A stretch of DNA of 64,000 nucleotides, from contig NW_026622764.1 of NCBI RefSeq assembly GCF_023065955.2, forward strand, positions 46,383,833 to 46,447,832, in the 5' to 3' direction. Below the pieces are notes generated by a model. That model saw nothing but the letters and a program-made list of their open reading frames with translations. It did not search any database and was not told the origin of the DNA. Shown piece after piece: positions 23,220-36,000 of the stretch. The translations under genes were made by a program, and so were the position numbers. This DNA is from Ursus arctos (lineage: Eukaryota; Chordata; Mammalia; Carnivora; Ursidae). The number at the start of each line of letters is the position of its first letter. Position 1 is the stretch's first letter.

Positions 23220-24090
23220 TGAGGAAAAACCAGAGGAGGAGGAAGGCAAAGAGATGCTAACTTACTCAAAGATAAAAGTATGTATCATTTCATATTTTTC
23301 TCTGAACTCCTAAAAAACATTAGGTATCTATTTGTGTTGATATACATAAAGATATTTCCTTGCCCATTTAAAAGGGATCTTAAAATCTAGGAAGAAGTTG
23401 TGCAAATTATGCAGTTACGTATTTAAATGCAACTCTATGCAGGTATGTATACATAATGTATAGGATAGAGTGGCACAAAGGAGGGAGACATTAGCCTGTT
23501 ACACTACACTTTGAATCAATCTACTAATCGGATTCTTTTCAACCACATGATTTGTCCTCTTGTTTCATTTTTAGTCCCAACTGTAATATCTGATAGGAAA
23601 AAATTATCTTTATTTGGACTTCCTCCCATCCCCTCTCTTTTTATACAAACTTAAATGTAGTTTACTTAGAGGTCTTTTATCTCCACATCGTCATCATCAG
23701 TTAACAAACATGCTTTAAAGTAGATCAGCTGAACTTGGTCTTTTCTCTACACACCTGTGTTAATTCATGACGTATTTCACCTTATGTGACATCATATTCA
23801 TGGCACACAATCACAAAAGAATATCATTTAATGGCTAGCATAGTGATGCTGGTGTTGTAAGAAAGAGAATCAGGAACAAAATCCTGAGCAATGATTCTTA
23901 ATTACTTGGTTTGGATGGCAAGCACTTCTGGTGAACTCAGTTACTTTTATGTGATTTGTGTGATAGCAGTGATGCCTCACATGTGTCATATATTGTTTTG
24001 TTTTCAGAATGTCATGATGAATTGGTAAAAGGCAGAGAAGTTGCATCGGAGACCTGAATAAAAAGCATTTTTTCCCTCATGTTAGCTACG
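23220..24090. other. Unique intergenic DNA
   Basis: Nothing recognised. Short CA- and AT-rich stretches only. Confidence 0.4.
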
Positions 24091-24104
24091 TGCTCTTGTT
24101 TACC

Positions 24105-24250
24105 TGAGAAACGTGGCTTAGCAGCTATAAGACTTAGTTTTCTTAACTACAAAAATGAGGAAAATTAAACAGGATTATATCTACCCATAAAATTTTAGGT
24201 AAGGGTATGTAAAAATGTCCTGTAGACACTAAAATATAGCAAAAAATGTT
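24105..24250 (+). repeat. Possible MIR SINE (ancient)
   Basis: GAAACGTGGCTTAGCAGCTATAAGACTTAGTTTTCTTAACTACAAAAATGAGGA follows the MIR order of a tRNA-like head, then TCAGTTTCCTCATCTGTAAAATGGGGA. The match is weak after 24180. Confidence 0.5.
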
Positions 24251-24259
24251 TTTTATAGC

Positions 24260-26380
24260 ATTTACTGAATGATTTTGTATTTTAGGCATATGTTATGACC
24301 CATGCATATCTGATTTCATAAATATTGAGCTAAATCCCAGTATGGTTCTATTTAAATTTGATCAGAAAAAGCATGACTTCTTTCTTGTTAGGTATGCATT
24401 TCTTGGTAGTAGGTCATTGCTTACAGTAGCATTTGCAGGTTCCATAAGGACAGGTCTTAGGGCCTTTCTCGATACAGATGCTTTTGTTTTTATGCTTTTA
24501 ATTTATAAAGCATGTGAAGTACAGGTGAGTTCATTCCAATATGTTTTGTTATTGAGAATATAATAGGCTTCTCTTCCACATATGAGACTGAGAAAAGGAA
24601 TTGAAGGGCTGTGCTAACTTTATGATAATGGAAGTAATCCATGAAGCAAAAGGAATAGAAAAAACTGCATACATTTAAGTGATTCAAGTATATACTCATT
24701 TTCCTTTGAAATATTGGACAAGTTTTCAATGAGTTGTTTTGGTTTTATTTCCTAATACTAGAAAAATCTCCTCAAAATGTCAGACAATTGTTTCACATGG
24801 AAAAAGAAAACGGTGAGTATGAAAAGATATACTGAAAATTAACTGAACAGTAACAATGCCTAAATATATAATTTGATGCTGATGAAACAGCGAGTATGAA
24901 AGTGTAATTTAGAAGCAATTCTTTTATTTTTCAGGTTATACCGGAACGGGGTGTTATGTAGGCTTACCACCAGTCTGGCTCTCTGCAGATAAAATATCTC
25001 TATCGAAACTACATTAAGTGAATGCAGAAAATATACAGAAAGATTAGACATATATACAAAATAAACATGCTGCAATTATTTTTAAATGGAAATTTAAAAT
25101 TTTTTTACATAGGAGGTATTTCTGAATTTTGGAGTTGATTAAAAAATTGCAGGTATATTTGTTACAACTGTAAAAAACAGGGATACTTAGTTCTCAAAGG
25201 AGAACTTTTACTTCTTTTAGGGAAACAAAAAGAAAACTCTCATGGAGCAGTGATTTGTATTATTTTTTATCTACATCCTTAGAGGTAGAGAAAAGACTGA
25301 ATTGGTACCTTGCTATGATTTTACATATACATATATTTTTAAATCGTTCATACTCCTGTAGTAATACCATATGTGTATTTTATGTAACACTCATAAAAAG
25401 GTAAAGATGAGAATAAAAAATATACTTCATAATTTTTATTCTTTTGCATTTTACTCTCAGTTAATTATGATTTTATTCGAGCAACATAATGTAATGATAC
25501 ATTATTTCTGAAAATCTGAATTTAACTTTTTGTGATAAATCAAAGTAATTTTAAGTTCAGTTTATTTCAATAGTTGATTTTGATGGTGATCAGAGCTAAA
25601 AAGGATACTTGTACAGGTGCCCAAATGCAAATGAGAACTGTGCATTTCTGGAAGCAGAGAGTATTTTAAACAACTCATTCTCAACATGCTTTATCCATAC
25701 AACAATGGACTTGTTTTGAAAGGAGCCTCTTTTTAGTAAGTTTCCTTTAGCTTAGAGGTATATATTGTTCATCATTTTAAAAAAAAAGTCTGCAAGGCAG
25801 CAACTACTGACAGTGAGTTATCATCACTAAAGATGTCAGCAAATTTGGAAATGTCTTTCTATAAAAGAAAAATAACACCAGTTTAAGTTCAATATGAGAT
25901 ATCCAGTAAACTCAGTGACAGAAAAACTTTTCAGGGATACTACCTAGTATATTACTGATATTGTACGTAATCTACTTTAATTTCTTATTTTTATAAGTGT
26001 AACCATTTTGATTATATAGATTATATTTAAAACATACTTCAAGTTGTCATAATGCATTGAGTAAGACAACCTCTACTCCTTATTGCACTTTGCTCTTTCT
26101 TTACTGAAAGAAGTGAAACGTGGCAGTCAGACATATGTACCCAGTAAGTGTGCTGTGGAGTAGAATATTAAATGTCAGTATTTATTGAATTCTTCTCATA
26201 CTTCATTTGAAATAATGAATATAATTAGGAGTTCTAATATTTTCATTCTATATCCCAATACAGTATACATAGTGTATAAATTCTGGGAAATATTGTTTTG
26301 ATTTCCTTGAGATAATTATTTTGATTTTCTATTTTCAAAACAAGGTTAAGTTGGGCTTCCACTTCCATACAATGAACCAG
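24260..26380. other. Unique AT-rich intergenic DNA
   Basis: Open frames of 71-79 codons on either strand (for example 24342-24563 and 24490-24729) overlap one another and have no recognisable domain. No named repeat. Confidence 0.45.
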
Positions 26381-26389
26381 ATTCACCCT

Positions 26390-26914
26390 CCTACCTGAAA
26401 CAGTAAAGGAAGATATATATGAAACACCAAGCCTCAGAGAGAAGACCAGTAATTTCTAAGAAAGAGATTAGAAAACGTTGAAAGCCCTGCTCTTGCCTCA
26501 GCTTACTGCACAGAGAGCATTTGCAGCCTGTGTGTTAAAGAAGGGAAAAACAGACAGAGTTCAGTGGATTCCTTCCACCGAATACGTGGAACTGAGTGTT
26601 TGAGGAGCCCACGGGTATTTGAGCTCATATGACATAGTACAAGAGAAGAGAAAGTTGCACAGAAAGAGAACTCTGGAGTTATGTAGCAGGCACCTCTCAG
26701 GTATTAAACAGAGTACTGGTGAGCAAACGTATGTGCAAAAACTACCCAAAGTCAAGGAAAGAACCAAATTCAAAAGGATTAGGTGGAACAGTACCTGGTG
26801 CTCAAAAGAGTGCCTATTCCTATCATCTAGACTAGGAAACCTTATGATTCATGGGTATTGGTTAGATTACTTAGAATAATATTGCCATGTTTGTGGGACT
26901 AATGACCAGTAGAC
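26390..26914 (+). repeat. Probable 5' part of an old L1 (L1M), before MER5A
   Basis: Sequence such as GTGCCTATTCCTATCATCTAGACTAGGAAACCTTATGATTCATGGGTATTGGTTAGA resembles the long A-rich 5' region of old L1M elements, and the same element seems to resume after the MER5A at 27158. An 86-codon frame here (26619-26879) reflects low stop density in A-rich DNA. Confidence 0.4.
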
Positions 26915-27157
26915 TCATTATTCTCAACAAGGGACTATTTTTACTCCAAAGGATATCTGGCAATTTCTGAAGATGTCTGGATGTCACCAACAGGATGGGG
27001 GTTCTATTGGCATCTACAGGTGGAGGCTAGCGGTGCCAAATCATCTTCATTGTACAAAAAAACCACCCTCTTCCCCTCCATCAGCCAAAATCACCATGAC
27101 AACAACAAAGTTTCATCTGGTTCAAAATGTCAATAGTATTAAGATCAGGAAACCCTG
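26915..27157 (+). mobile_element. MER5A non-autonomous hAT-Charlie DNA transposon
   Basis: Blocks in consensus order: ATTCTCAACAAGGGAC (family GGTTCTCAACCGGGGGC), GGATATCTGGCAATTTCTGAAGATGTCTGGATGTCACCAACAGG, GGGGTTCTATTGGCATCTAC, TTCAAAATGTCAATAGTATTAAGATCAGGAAACCCTG. The element is non-coding and would have been moved by a hAT transposase in trans. The left terminus is damaged, so I could not confirm its 8-bp duplication. Confidence 0.88.
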
Positions 27158-28540
27158 TCCTAGGCTAAACACTACTAAGGTCCTGCCAACCAAATTTTAA
27201 AGATATCTGAAGAAATCACACTATTTCCAAGTAAATTAACTATGCCCCACAATATCAAAGGTATTTGTAAAAAATTCAAAAATAGCCAGTATCCAACAAG
27301 GTAAAATCCATAATATATTGCATACAATTAAAGAAATTATCAGCATATAAAGCAGAAAAACCACTTGATTTTGAAAATGAAGTGAACAAATAATTCAAAC
27401 CAACCCACAACTGACAAACACATTAGAATTACCAGCAAGAATTCAAGCAATCACTAAAACTGTGTTCATACATTCCAGGAATTAATAGAGACACGGAAGT
27501 TACAAAAAAAACAGCCATACTGATTTCTAGAAATTGAAACTATATGAAAAATGTACTGAATGAAAAAAATAAATTAGACCTTGCAGAAGAAAAGATCAAA
27601 GAAATTTCAATAGGAAGTATGCAAAATAGAACACAAAGAGAAAAAAAGAGGAATTAAAAAATGAATAGAACCTCAATGATGTGTAGCACATCTTCAAGTA
27701 GTCCTATTTACATTGAAGTGGTATTCCCAAAGGAGGAGAAAATATATATATATATGTTTGTATATATATGTATTTATGTATACACATGTATGTATTTATA
27801 TTTATAGATGTTATAAATAAAATTATATAAATATATAGAATATATAAAACATAAAAAATATTTTAGTAATGGCTGAACATTTTTCAGATTCATAGAAAAC
27901 TATAAACCCTGAGATCGAAGGAGGTCAAAAAATCCCAAGCCCAGAAACTATGAATAAAACTACCCCCAAGCACATCAATCAAATTTTTAGAAACAAGTGA
28001 TCAAGAGAAAATCTTTAAAGTAACCAGAAAAAAAATATATTATATATGGAGAAACAAAGATAGATAAAGATGACAGCATCTTTTTCATGGGAAACTATGC
28101 ACATGAGAAAATAGCAATGTGATAACTTAGTGCTAAGAAAATGGTGAACCTAAAATTCTATATACAATGAAATATCTTTCAAAAATAAGGATCAAATACT
28201 TTTCCAGACATATGAAAGCTGATTTTATCACCAATAGTCTGTTTCCACAGCAAAATCCTATGAGTGATTTTTCAGATCTGACCATAGGCAATTATCTGGT
28301 GGGCTTATTGTAGAAAACTGTCCTATCCACATAAGATTCATATTGAATTTAAAAAGTTAACTCAAAATGAATCATAGATCTAAATGTAACACAACTATAT
28401 GACTTCTAGGGAACGTACAGCATAAAATCTATGTAATCTTTAATTATATCAAAAAATTCTCAGATACAATACCAAAAGCCTAGTTTACAAAGGCAAAATA
28501 CTGATGCACTGGTCATTGTCAAATTTAAGGCTGTTTCTTC
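27158..28540 (+). mobile_element. Old LINE-1 (L1M) 5' region then ORF2 fragment
   Basis: From 27160 to about 28300 the sequence matches the A-rich 5' region of old L1s: GGCTAAACACTACTAAGGTCCTGCCAACCAAATTTTAAAGA, AACCTCAATGATGTGTAGCAC, TTTAGTAATGGCTGAACATTTTTC, GATCAAGAGAAAATCTTTAAAGTAACCAGA, CTAAAATTCTATATACAATGAAATATC. From about 28335 it changes to an internal ORF2 segment (AAAAGTTAACTCAAAATGAATCATAGATCTAAATGTAA). A large internal deletion must therefore lie between the two. A TA-rich microsatellite (27741-27850) sits inside. All frames are broken. The ORF2 fragment resumes after a reverse CAN SINE. Confidence 0.65.
27741..27850. repeat. (TA)n / (TATG)n low-complexity tract
   Basis: A mixture of TA, TATG and TATT units with little non-A/T content, inside the L1M copy. 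Confidence 0.85.
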
Positions 28541-28551
28541 TTCTTCTATTT

Positions 28552-28761
28552 TTTTTTTTTTTTGAAATATTTGCGAGAGAGAGAGAGAGCGCATGCATGT
28601 GCACGAGTTGGGGGGAGGGACAGAGGGAGAGAGAAAATCGCCAGCAGATTCCCCACTAACCATGGAGCATGACATGGGCCTTGATCCCACAACCCCAAGA
28701 TCATGACCTTAGCCAAAATCAAGAGCTGGTTGCCCAACTGACTGAGCCACCCAGGCACACC
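28552..28761 (-). mobile_element. CAN SINE, reverse strand, older, nested in L1
   Basis: T15 run, GA-rich middle (complement of the CT-rich segment), GATCCCACAACCCCAAGATCATGACC, and an end ACTGACTGAGCCACCCAGG complementary to the head. The left flank (GTCAAATTTAAGG) and right flank (AAATCTTCTGTTCTTTGAC) together read like a continuous L1 ORF2 stretch. The SINE therefore landed in the old L1. Confidence 0.9.
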
Positions 28762-28849
28762 TAAATCTTCTGTTCTTTGACATTATGAAGGTATTTCTTC
28801 TTACATCTTAAAAACAATAACAAAAATATTTTCTTTCTCTATATATGCA

Positions 28850-28910
28850 CACACACTTGTATGTATCTATGTATGTATTATTATATATTGTTGTTGTTGT
28901 ATATTTTCTT
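28850..28910. repeat. Low-complexity CA / TATG / TTG tract
   Basis: ACACACAC, GTATGTAT and TTGTTGTTG runs in succession. Confidence 0.8.
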
Positions 28911-29470
28911 TTCAGAATTTACTTCAGATAACTTTGACCTTCCTGCTTTACCCAAGATTGGCTGCAATGGACATTTGCTGTTGCTGTCCTGCATTTCTGC
29001 TTGCCAACACACATTCAGGATTACATGTATTTGTCAGTTTCACAAAGCTGGAGTTTGCTGGTTATTTTTTTTTTTTCTATTTCTCATTGTTTGGGTTATT
29101 TTAAGGGGAGAAGGAGGAAATGCCCAATTTCCCAGCTATTTTGAGACAGGAGATTTCAAAAAAGACCTTAAAATTTAAGAGCAATAGGCTTAAGAGAGAG
29201 AAACTTAAGGCACAGAATAGTTAAGTTCAGGGATGCACAAGAGAGGAAAAGAGTATTGAAGGGATATAGGATAGAGAATTGAAAGACATTAATTTCAGAC
29301 TTAAAAAAACTATGTTTTTTTAATAGCAAGAATATACATTTTCATATTTCAAATAACCTTATAAATATTTTGGTATTTCATGATCTTCTACACATTTATA
29401 AAATATATCCCTCCCTCTCTAAACTTTCAACCATTTACCTTGTTCAAAAGTTTTAGAAACTCATTTTTTT
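28911..29470. other. Unique DNA, nothing recognised
   Basis: A 105-codon frame at 28861-29178 crosses simple repeats and a T10 run. It has no domain, and I do not call it a gene. Confidence 0.4.
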
Positions 29471-29479
29471 CTAGCTTCA

Positions 29480-29965
29480 GTTTTTCCCTCTTGAATACAT
29501 CTTCTACACTTGCAGTCAGAAATTAAAGTGTAATTTTGACTTTTTGGTCCTCTCTAAAAACACTTCAGTAATCCCTCATTGTTTATAGAATCCTTCAAGT
29601 TATAATATGCAATTCAAAACATCCACTAAACTATCTTTCTTAAGATCTCCTTCTACTGTTGTCTCACACTTACCTATCCATACAGCACAATACTTGATGA
29701 TCCTGGCGCATAACACGTTAATCTTTAATTATGCATTTCTTTCTGCCTAGAATCCCCTCAAATATTTTTGTCCCTTTACTTATCCTTCATAACTAATTTC
29801 AGGTTTCACTTTTCTTTGAAGATATTGCCTAAATGCTTTTTCTTTTTATTACTGCATATTAAGGATGTCTCAAGATTAGTAAGGTACTGATCAAAGTATC
29901 CATCAATATTTACATCTTAATAGACACTACATTTTCTGAATTGGGAAAATGTATTTATATGCTTT
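29480..29965 (+). repeat. L2 (LINE-2) 3' region, ancient
   Basis: Blocks resembling the L2 3' part: AAAACACTTCAGTAATCCCTCATTG, CACTTACCTATCCATACAGCAC, TTTCTTTCTGCCTAGAATCCCCTC (family TGCCTGGAATGCTCTTCCCC), CAGGTTTCACTTTTCTTTGAAGATATTGCCT. Confidence 0.62.
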
Positions 29966-30990
29966 TGATCTAAACTGTTATAATATTATTGGCAAGAAAC
30001 TTTGTTAACTGATTGGACCTGTAGAAATAAGGTATCAGGCCATACTGAATAGAAGACAAATTTAATACCAGAAAAGCACAATTTTATCATATTATGTTGT
30101 GCAAATAGAATAGATTAAGTGTGATTCAAGAGGCACATTTGGGGAAACATGTAAATGTGATGACTGTTACTGGAAATTTATATTTTTGTGACAGCAAAAG
30201 TAAGATAAGCCGAGATTAGTGCTGTCCTTCCACTAACTGAAACACTGATACTTTCAAGTTATGATACATTCAAATGGGGAAGGATGATGCTGGCATATCA
30301 TTAATTTGGTTAATACCATAAAAGCAGTTTCTTTGTGCTTTTCCAAATAACAAGATAAGGAGAGGCTTGGGTTTAACTGTTATTAACTAAAAAATGTATA
30401 ATCAACCTGCAATTCTAGAAAAAGATTAATATAGGAGACATTTTTATATCAGTCAGAGAGGAGTTCTATTCACAATAAAACTGTATACTTGCAACTGTAC
30501 ATCTTTCTTCTGTTATACTTGGTGCTCATCATTAAATGGAAGGAAACCCAAGGATTGCTCAACTGATTGCTTTCTTTGATGAGTAGCTTTAAAAAAAGAG
30601 ATGGCTAAGGAACCAAGCTTACTCTAGAGTTGACACCAAAAATGAGCCAATGAAACCATATTTAGGTTAAATAAAACAAAAGCCTCAACACAGACATATA
30701 ATTTTGATAACAAAAGATAGCATTTTATTTAACTTTCTGTTTATGATCCATGAAGAGCTATAGATGTTAATAACAGAATTTTTGCATTAAAGGAATGTTT
30801 TAAGCATTAAATTATGATAGAAATATCGGCTTAATGATAACTCAGTAACCATAAATCATCATTGACAATGAGTTAGAAGATAATAAATTCCTAATAAAGT
30901 ATAATGAACGAGCTTATTTTTATCGTTTTTTTTTTTTCTATTAAGAGATGGAATAGTTTACTAGAAGCTATATTGAGATTGGAATGATAG
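29966..30990. other. Unique AT-rich intergenic DNA
   Basis: Nothing recognised; a T12 run lies near 30927. Confidence 0.4.
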
Positions 30991-31009
30991 CTGGTTTCAT
31001 AGCTGGAGT

Positions 31010-31140
31010 GATTCCTGGGTCTGGCATTTACTTTAATAAATGGAGGTTTTAGGGCAAGTTCATTAACTTTTCCAAAATCCCATTTTCACTATTGTGCACT
31101 ATGAATAATAATGTCTACCATAATTTTCCCAAGGTTTATA
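31010..31140 (+). repeat. MIR SINE (ancient)
   Basis: TCTGGCATTTACTTTAATAAATGGAGGTTTTAGGGCAAGTTCATTAACTTTTCCAAAATCCCATTTTCAC matches the MIR order TCTGGCACTTACTAGCTGTGTGACC...GGGCAAGTTACTTAACCTCTC...CAGTTTCC, followed by an ATAATAATGTCTACC block. Confidence 0.75.
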
Positions 31141-32850
31141 TATGTGTTATACATTTATATAGAATATAAAGTGTTTTATTGTTTCTGTAGTATTTACATA
31201 GTCATTGTGGTTCAATATTAAAGGCAAATACTTTAAATCCATAATAGCTGAATTATTAGATAAACATACACATAAAAAAAAATCAAGAATGTGCAACTGA
31301 AGATTAAGTACTTAAACTTATATAAACTTATTAAAGTTAGGGTAAAAGAACACAGATAAATTATCATGGCTCATCAGCACATGTCTTGCTATATAACTCA
31401 AAATATAACTCAACTATTGACCTTTGGTCAGAAGCCTATAATTCTCACACTTCATTCTGAAGTGGAATTTATAAATGTCAATAAACAATTTTTATTATTA
31501 GTCCTATTGTTTAAATTTAGGCTAGGTCATGGTGATCACAAGTTGTTGCCATCTGGCAGCTGTGTGATGGCCTGTGTGAAGTAAGTTTTTCATCAGATTC
31601 AAGTTCTAAGCGGACAGAAGGTCACAGTGAAAAATGACCATGATGTTTGAAACTAATTGATGTCCTTTCTGGGAGGCTCAGCTGAGAAACTAAGGACTGA
31701 ATGGATGCTGAGACAGAACAGTCTAGCCACCCAGAAGAAGAAACTGGCTATATATAAGGACGCTATTTAGGTACGTAACTGCAGAAAAGTAAGAAAGGCA
31801 GCTTCAGTGAGTAAGGTTTGTTTGATATACATACAAATATACCACATGCTCACTTCTACTACTGTTATAGTGGTGAGCAGTAATAATTTCAGAAATAACA
31901 ATTGTATTCCATCTTTCTAAATGGGATATATTAATATAATTAAAATAAGTTAATCATAATCTGTTTTGTCAAATTGTATTTGGACTTTAGCATTACAAGT
32001 TCTTTAAATACTAAATTGTTGTAATTAAATAAACTTTCATTTTCTTCTCAGCCTCTTAGTATCCTTGTAAATAAAGAGCTAGTTCTGTTGTCAACACTGA
32101 GTTCTTAGTTACCTTAGAAGAATATCTTCTGCAGTTCCCTACAGACACTAAATCAAATTCAGTACATAAGTCTTCTGTCATCACAATTCTGTCTATAACC
32201 ATTTATTCCAAAAAATATCTTTTAGTCTGTTTTTCTATTTAGCATTAAGGGATTTTTAAGATAACACTAGAAGCTGTTTACATATAACAAATTATTATGG
32301 AACCAAATTTCATATGAGGTTTCTGAATAGTAATATTTCTAGACTCCTCAGGAGAACCATTAGACTTAGAAAACTAATTATGACTACTATAACATATAAC
32401 ATTTCTCTAACTTAAAGAAAATTATATTTTTAAAATGATACATTTAGATTTCTTATAACTAAAACAAACAATGTAGGCATACTTACTGATTTATTTTAAA
32501 TCTTCCATATATTACTCTATACATTGTTTCTTAAAGGGGGATCTCCTTACAAAAATTGCTCTTGATGAAATAATGGATTATGATACATCTTTCATATGTT
32601 AACCCAGTCTAGTCATGTGAAAAAAAAATCATACAAATCCCAATTGAGGGACATTCTAAAAATACCTATACCTGAAAAATACCTCAAAACTCTCATCAAA
32701 AACAAGGAATGTCAAAGAAACTGCCAAGCCAAGAGGATCCTAAGAAGGCATGAATAATAAATATACTGTGTTATCCTCAATGGGATCTTAAAAGAGATAA
32801 AGACATTAGGGAAAAACTAAGAATCTAATGCATCAAATTTAATAAAAATT
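31141..32850. other. Unique AT-rich intergenic DNA
   Basis: A 72-codon frame at 31366-31584 has no recognisable family. No promoter, RNA gene or named repeat is supported. Confidence 0.45.
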
Positions 32851-32870
32851 ATCTTTTTTTTTTTTTTTTT

Positions 32871-33050
32871 TGCTAGTTGTGACAAATGTATCAGGCCAAC
32901 GTAAGATGTTAAAAATAAGAGAAACTGGATGTGGATATACAGGGACTCTATTATCTTTACAATAACTATGTAATTCTAAAGCTGCTCTATTAAAAAATAC
33001 TAAAAATAAATCTACAAAATCTTCTAAATAAAAAATTTAAAAATATCAAA
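32871..33050 (+). repeat. Old L1 (L1M) 3' UTR end, preceded by T19 run
   Basis: TGTGACAAATGTATCAGGCCAACGTAAGATGTTAAAAATAAGAGAAACTGGATG, then GGGACTCTATTATCTTTACAATAACTATGTAATTCTAAAGC and an A-rich tail follow the old L1 3' UTR (family: TAAGATGTTAACATTAGGGGAAACTGG... GGGAACTCTCTGTACTATTTTTGCAACTTTTC). The poly(T) at 32852-32870 lies upstream and is not this element's tail. Confidence 0.68.
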
Positions 33051-33690
33051 ATATGTGTATGATGTTATTGTTAAAGTTACCAACATATAGATGGAGAATA
33101 TGATTACTAAAGAAGTAATATATTTAAAATTTTATCTAACAAAATATATTTCTAATGGATTACAGTGGTTTATGTACACATCCATTTTAGAGGAAAAAAA
33201 CAAGTAAAAGAGATATGTATCTAACCTCTGAAATAGAATACAGAACATAACTAAGAATTAATTTGATTGTTCTATTACACTAATAATTTTTCCAGGTTTC
33301 TATCATCGTATTATCCACATTTACTTTATGTTATATACATGTATATTGCTTATAATAATATATGTTTCAACATCTGAGAAGGGTGTATTTTCCAACTTTG
33401 TATTCCAGCATCTAACATAATGCATGGTTTGTTAGTCAAACAATATTTATTGAAATAATGACCAAATGAATAAATAAGGACAGATTTTATAAGTGTATAG
33501 CAATAGAAATAATATCAAAACATGATCAGATAGGACTACAGAATAATTTAAGTTGTCAGGAAGCAAACACAATTGATTGAAAATGTCAAAAATATTTTTT
33601 ATTATGGCTACTGCCTTGCAAAAATCATATAAGATGGTTTTTTAAATTAATACAATAAATCAAACCAACATAATTTTTAAAAAGGAAATT
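33051..33690. other. Unique AT-rich DNA with a possible L2 end
   Basis: 33390-33478 (TTGTATTCCAGCATCTAACATAATGCATGG... then CAAACAATATTTATTGAAATAATGA) resembles a forward L2 3' end. The rest is unrecognised. Confidence 0.45.
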
Positions 33691-33696
33691 GAGATC

Positions 33697-33932
33697 AAGA
33701 AAAAATGTATTCATGGGGCGCCTGGGTGGCACAGCTGTTAAGCATCTGCCTTCGGCTCAGGGCGTGATCCTGGCGTTATGGGATCGAGCCCCACATCAGG
33801 ATCCCCCGCTATGAGCCTGCTTCTTCCTCTCCCACTCCCCCTGCTTGTGTTCCCTCTCTCTCTGGCTGTCTCTATCTCTGTCAAATAAATAAATAAAATC
33901 TTTAAAAAAAAGAAAAAGAAAAAATGTATTCA
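33697..33932 (+). mobile_element. CAN SINE, young, with perfect TSD
   Basis: Body about 33714-33915, full head, promoter blocks, CT-rich segment, AATAAATAAA and A-rich tail. The 17-bp duplication AAGAAAAAATGTATTCA is perfect at 33697-33713 and 33916-33932. Confidence 0.97.
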
Positions 33933-35440
33933 AAAAAAGTAACATGGGTGTGTGCATCAAATTAGCAGATAAAAATATGATATTTAAATGTTTTTATATC
34001 TTCCAAAAATCATCTGCAAATATATGTTCAAGATTTTTATTAGGTGATTCAATTCAGAGACATAGTATTTTAAAAGTTTGAAATCAATTATGTAAAGACA
34101 ACATTTGCTAAGAATACATTACATACAATGCAAAAAACAGTGAAAAACATTCTTATGAGTATTGATAGAGCAAGATCTATGTCATGTATTAAATATATCT
34201 TTACATGTATCCTTGTAAATAACACAATGGCAACTTTCATAAGATAGTTTTTATGCTGTTTTAACATGTAGGCATAGGACATTGCTTCAAAGTGCAATTC
34301 AGCCAAAGTAAGCAAACCAGGAGTCAATAGGAATTAGAGCAAGGATTTACTTTACATGACTTGGATGAATCTAGCAATAGAATTTACAGTATCAGGAAAA
34401 ATGGTTGGATTTAATGTTTTACGTATTCTATAAATACTAGTCATCTCAGCAGTGCTTTTGAAAGGCATTGGGAGATAGTTACTGACAATCTATATAAAAT
34501 ACAACTACTCTATGTTGCTATTTCATGAATAATCAGGTACTTTAACCATTAGCTGATATGAAACCACATAAGCTGATATTCTCTTATAAAAATTAAGGAG
34601 TCTAAAAGACACATTCAATTAGAAAAAGATAAATACCGTGAAGATTAAAATTTTCTCCAAAAATGTATTACGGGTTTACTTTAAAATTAAGACATGTGGA
34701 ATGCTAATAACCTTGATTTCTATGTCATAGATCAAAGAGAAATGAATTTATCCTGGAAATATAATAAAACAGGTGAATAAAACAATGAACTCAGACATTA
34801 AAAATTCTCACTAAAGCGTCCACAAAACATCAGCCTATAATCAATGTAATTTCCACTATAATCTTTAAAATAAGAGAATTTGAAAATTATTCATCTAGGT
34901 AAGTAAATACGTTGTTTTTTCTATATGATATTATTAACCTTAACCTTGTTATATGTTGGACATCTGTGAAAAATTATTACATTGATTTTAGAATAGCATA
35001 GACTCTTTTGTGGATGCTGTTAAAGAAGAATGGGGTAGTCAAGCAAGACAATTTATAAAAAGAATATCATTTATATATATATATATAACTATTTCCTTAT
35101 GGAAGATCATATGATCAGTTCATCCTAAAGTGGCAGCAAGTTTTCAGGAATTAAAGAATAGGAACTACAATTTATTAGTTTTAATTTCCCAGAAATTAGT
35201 CTGATTTAAAAAAAAAATTACTACCAACTCTGATCCTTGCAATCAGATCCTGTCTCTTTTACTGGGACACCTACGACTCAATCTGTAACTTGGCACACTT
35301 GAATTATCGAAGGAGAATAGACACACACAATCAATTAAAGAAAGTACAAATGAGGATAGTATTGTCTTCTTGTGGTATGCATTATAAAACTGTTCTTATA
35401 GCTTTGTCGTTACTATTGTGTATTTATCTGTGCTTCCTAC
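33933..35440. other. Unique AT-rich intergenic DNA
   Basis: An (AT)n tract lies at 35069-35087. A 79-codon reverse frame at 34088-34327 is unrecognised. No gene supported. Confidence 0.45.
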
Positions 35441-35449
35441 TGGAAGGGG

Positions 35450-36000
35450 TTCTATAAGACATGAGACTATTTCTCATTACATTTCTTCTAGGCACTTGGC
35501 ACAAAATCTGACAATTTTAAGCCCTCAATAAATGTTTCCTAAATTCAAAACAAATCCTTCTGTCCTGTGAATTTCATTTCATGAATATACTTATAATCTG
35601 TTTGCCCCTCTCTACCTCAATTACTAGTCTCTACTGTGACTCTGCCTCTTCTGGTCTTACTTCTTTTCAATCTCTTCTCTGTTTTGCAACCAGAGTGATT
35701 TTCTAACCGGCATCTTTTATCTTCCAATCCTATAGGTAAGAATCTTCAGTGGCTCACTAACGCTCTTGGGATAAAGTTAATTTTTTTTCAATCACAATCT
35801 ACAATTTTTCATCTAGCCACCTAGCTAACGTTACCAGTTTAATCTTATACCTACTATTGCACCTCTGTACTCCAGACATATCAAACCACTTTCATGTTCT
35901 TGAACATCTCATTCATTCCATTTATTTACTTCTAAAGATTGTGCTATCTTTTCTGTCTGAAACACCCTCCCCTTAAACTATACCTGGCTAACACCAGTCC
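35450..36000 (+). repeat. Two L2 (LINE-2) fragments, ancient
   Basis: 35485-35550 carries an L2 3' end (GGCACTTGGCACAAAATCTG... CCCTCAATAAATGTTTCCTAAATTC). About 35680-36000 carries an upstream L2 stretch (CAGAGTGATTTTCTAACCGGCATC, TTCAGTGGCTCACTAACGCTC, GGGATAAAG, TTTTCTGTCTGAAACACCCTCCCC). The order is the reverse of one intact element, so these are two fragments or a rearranged copy. Confidence 0.6.
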
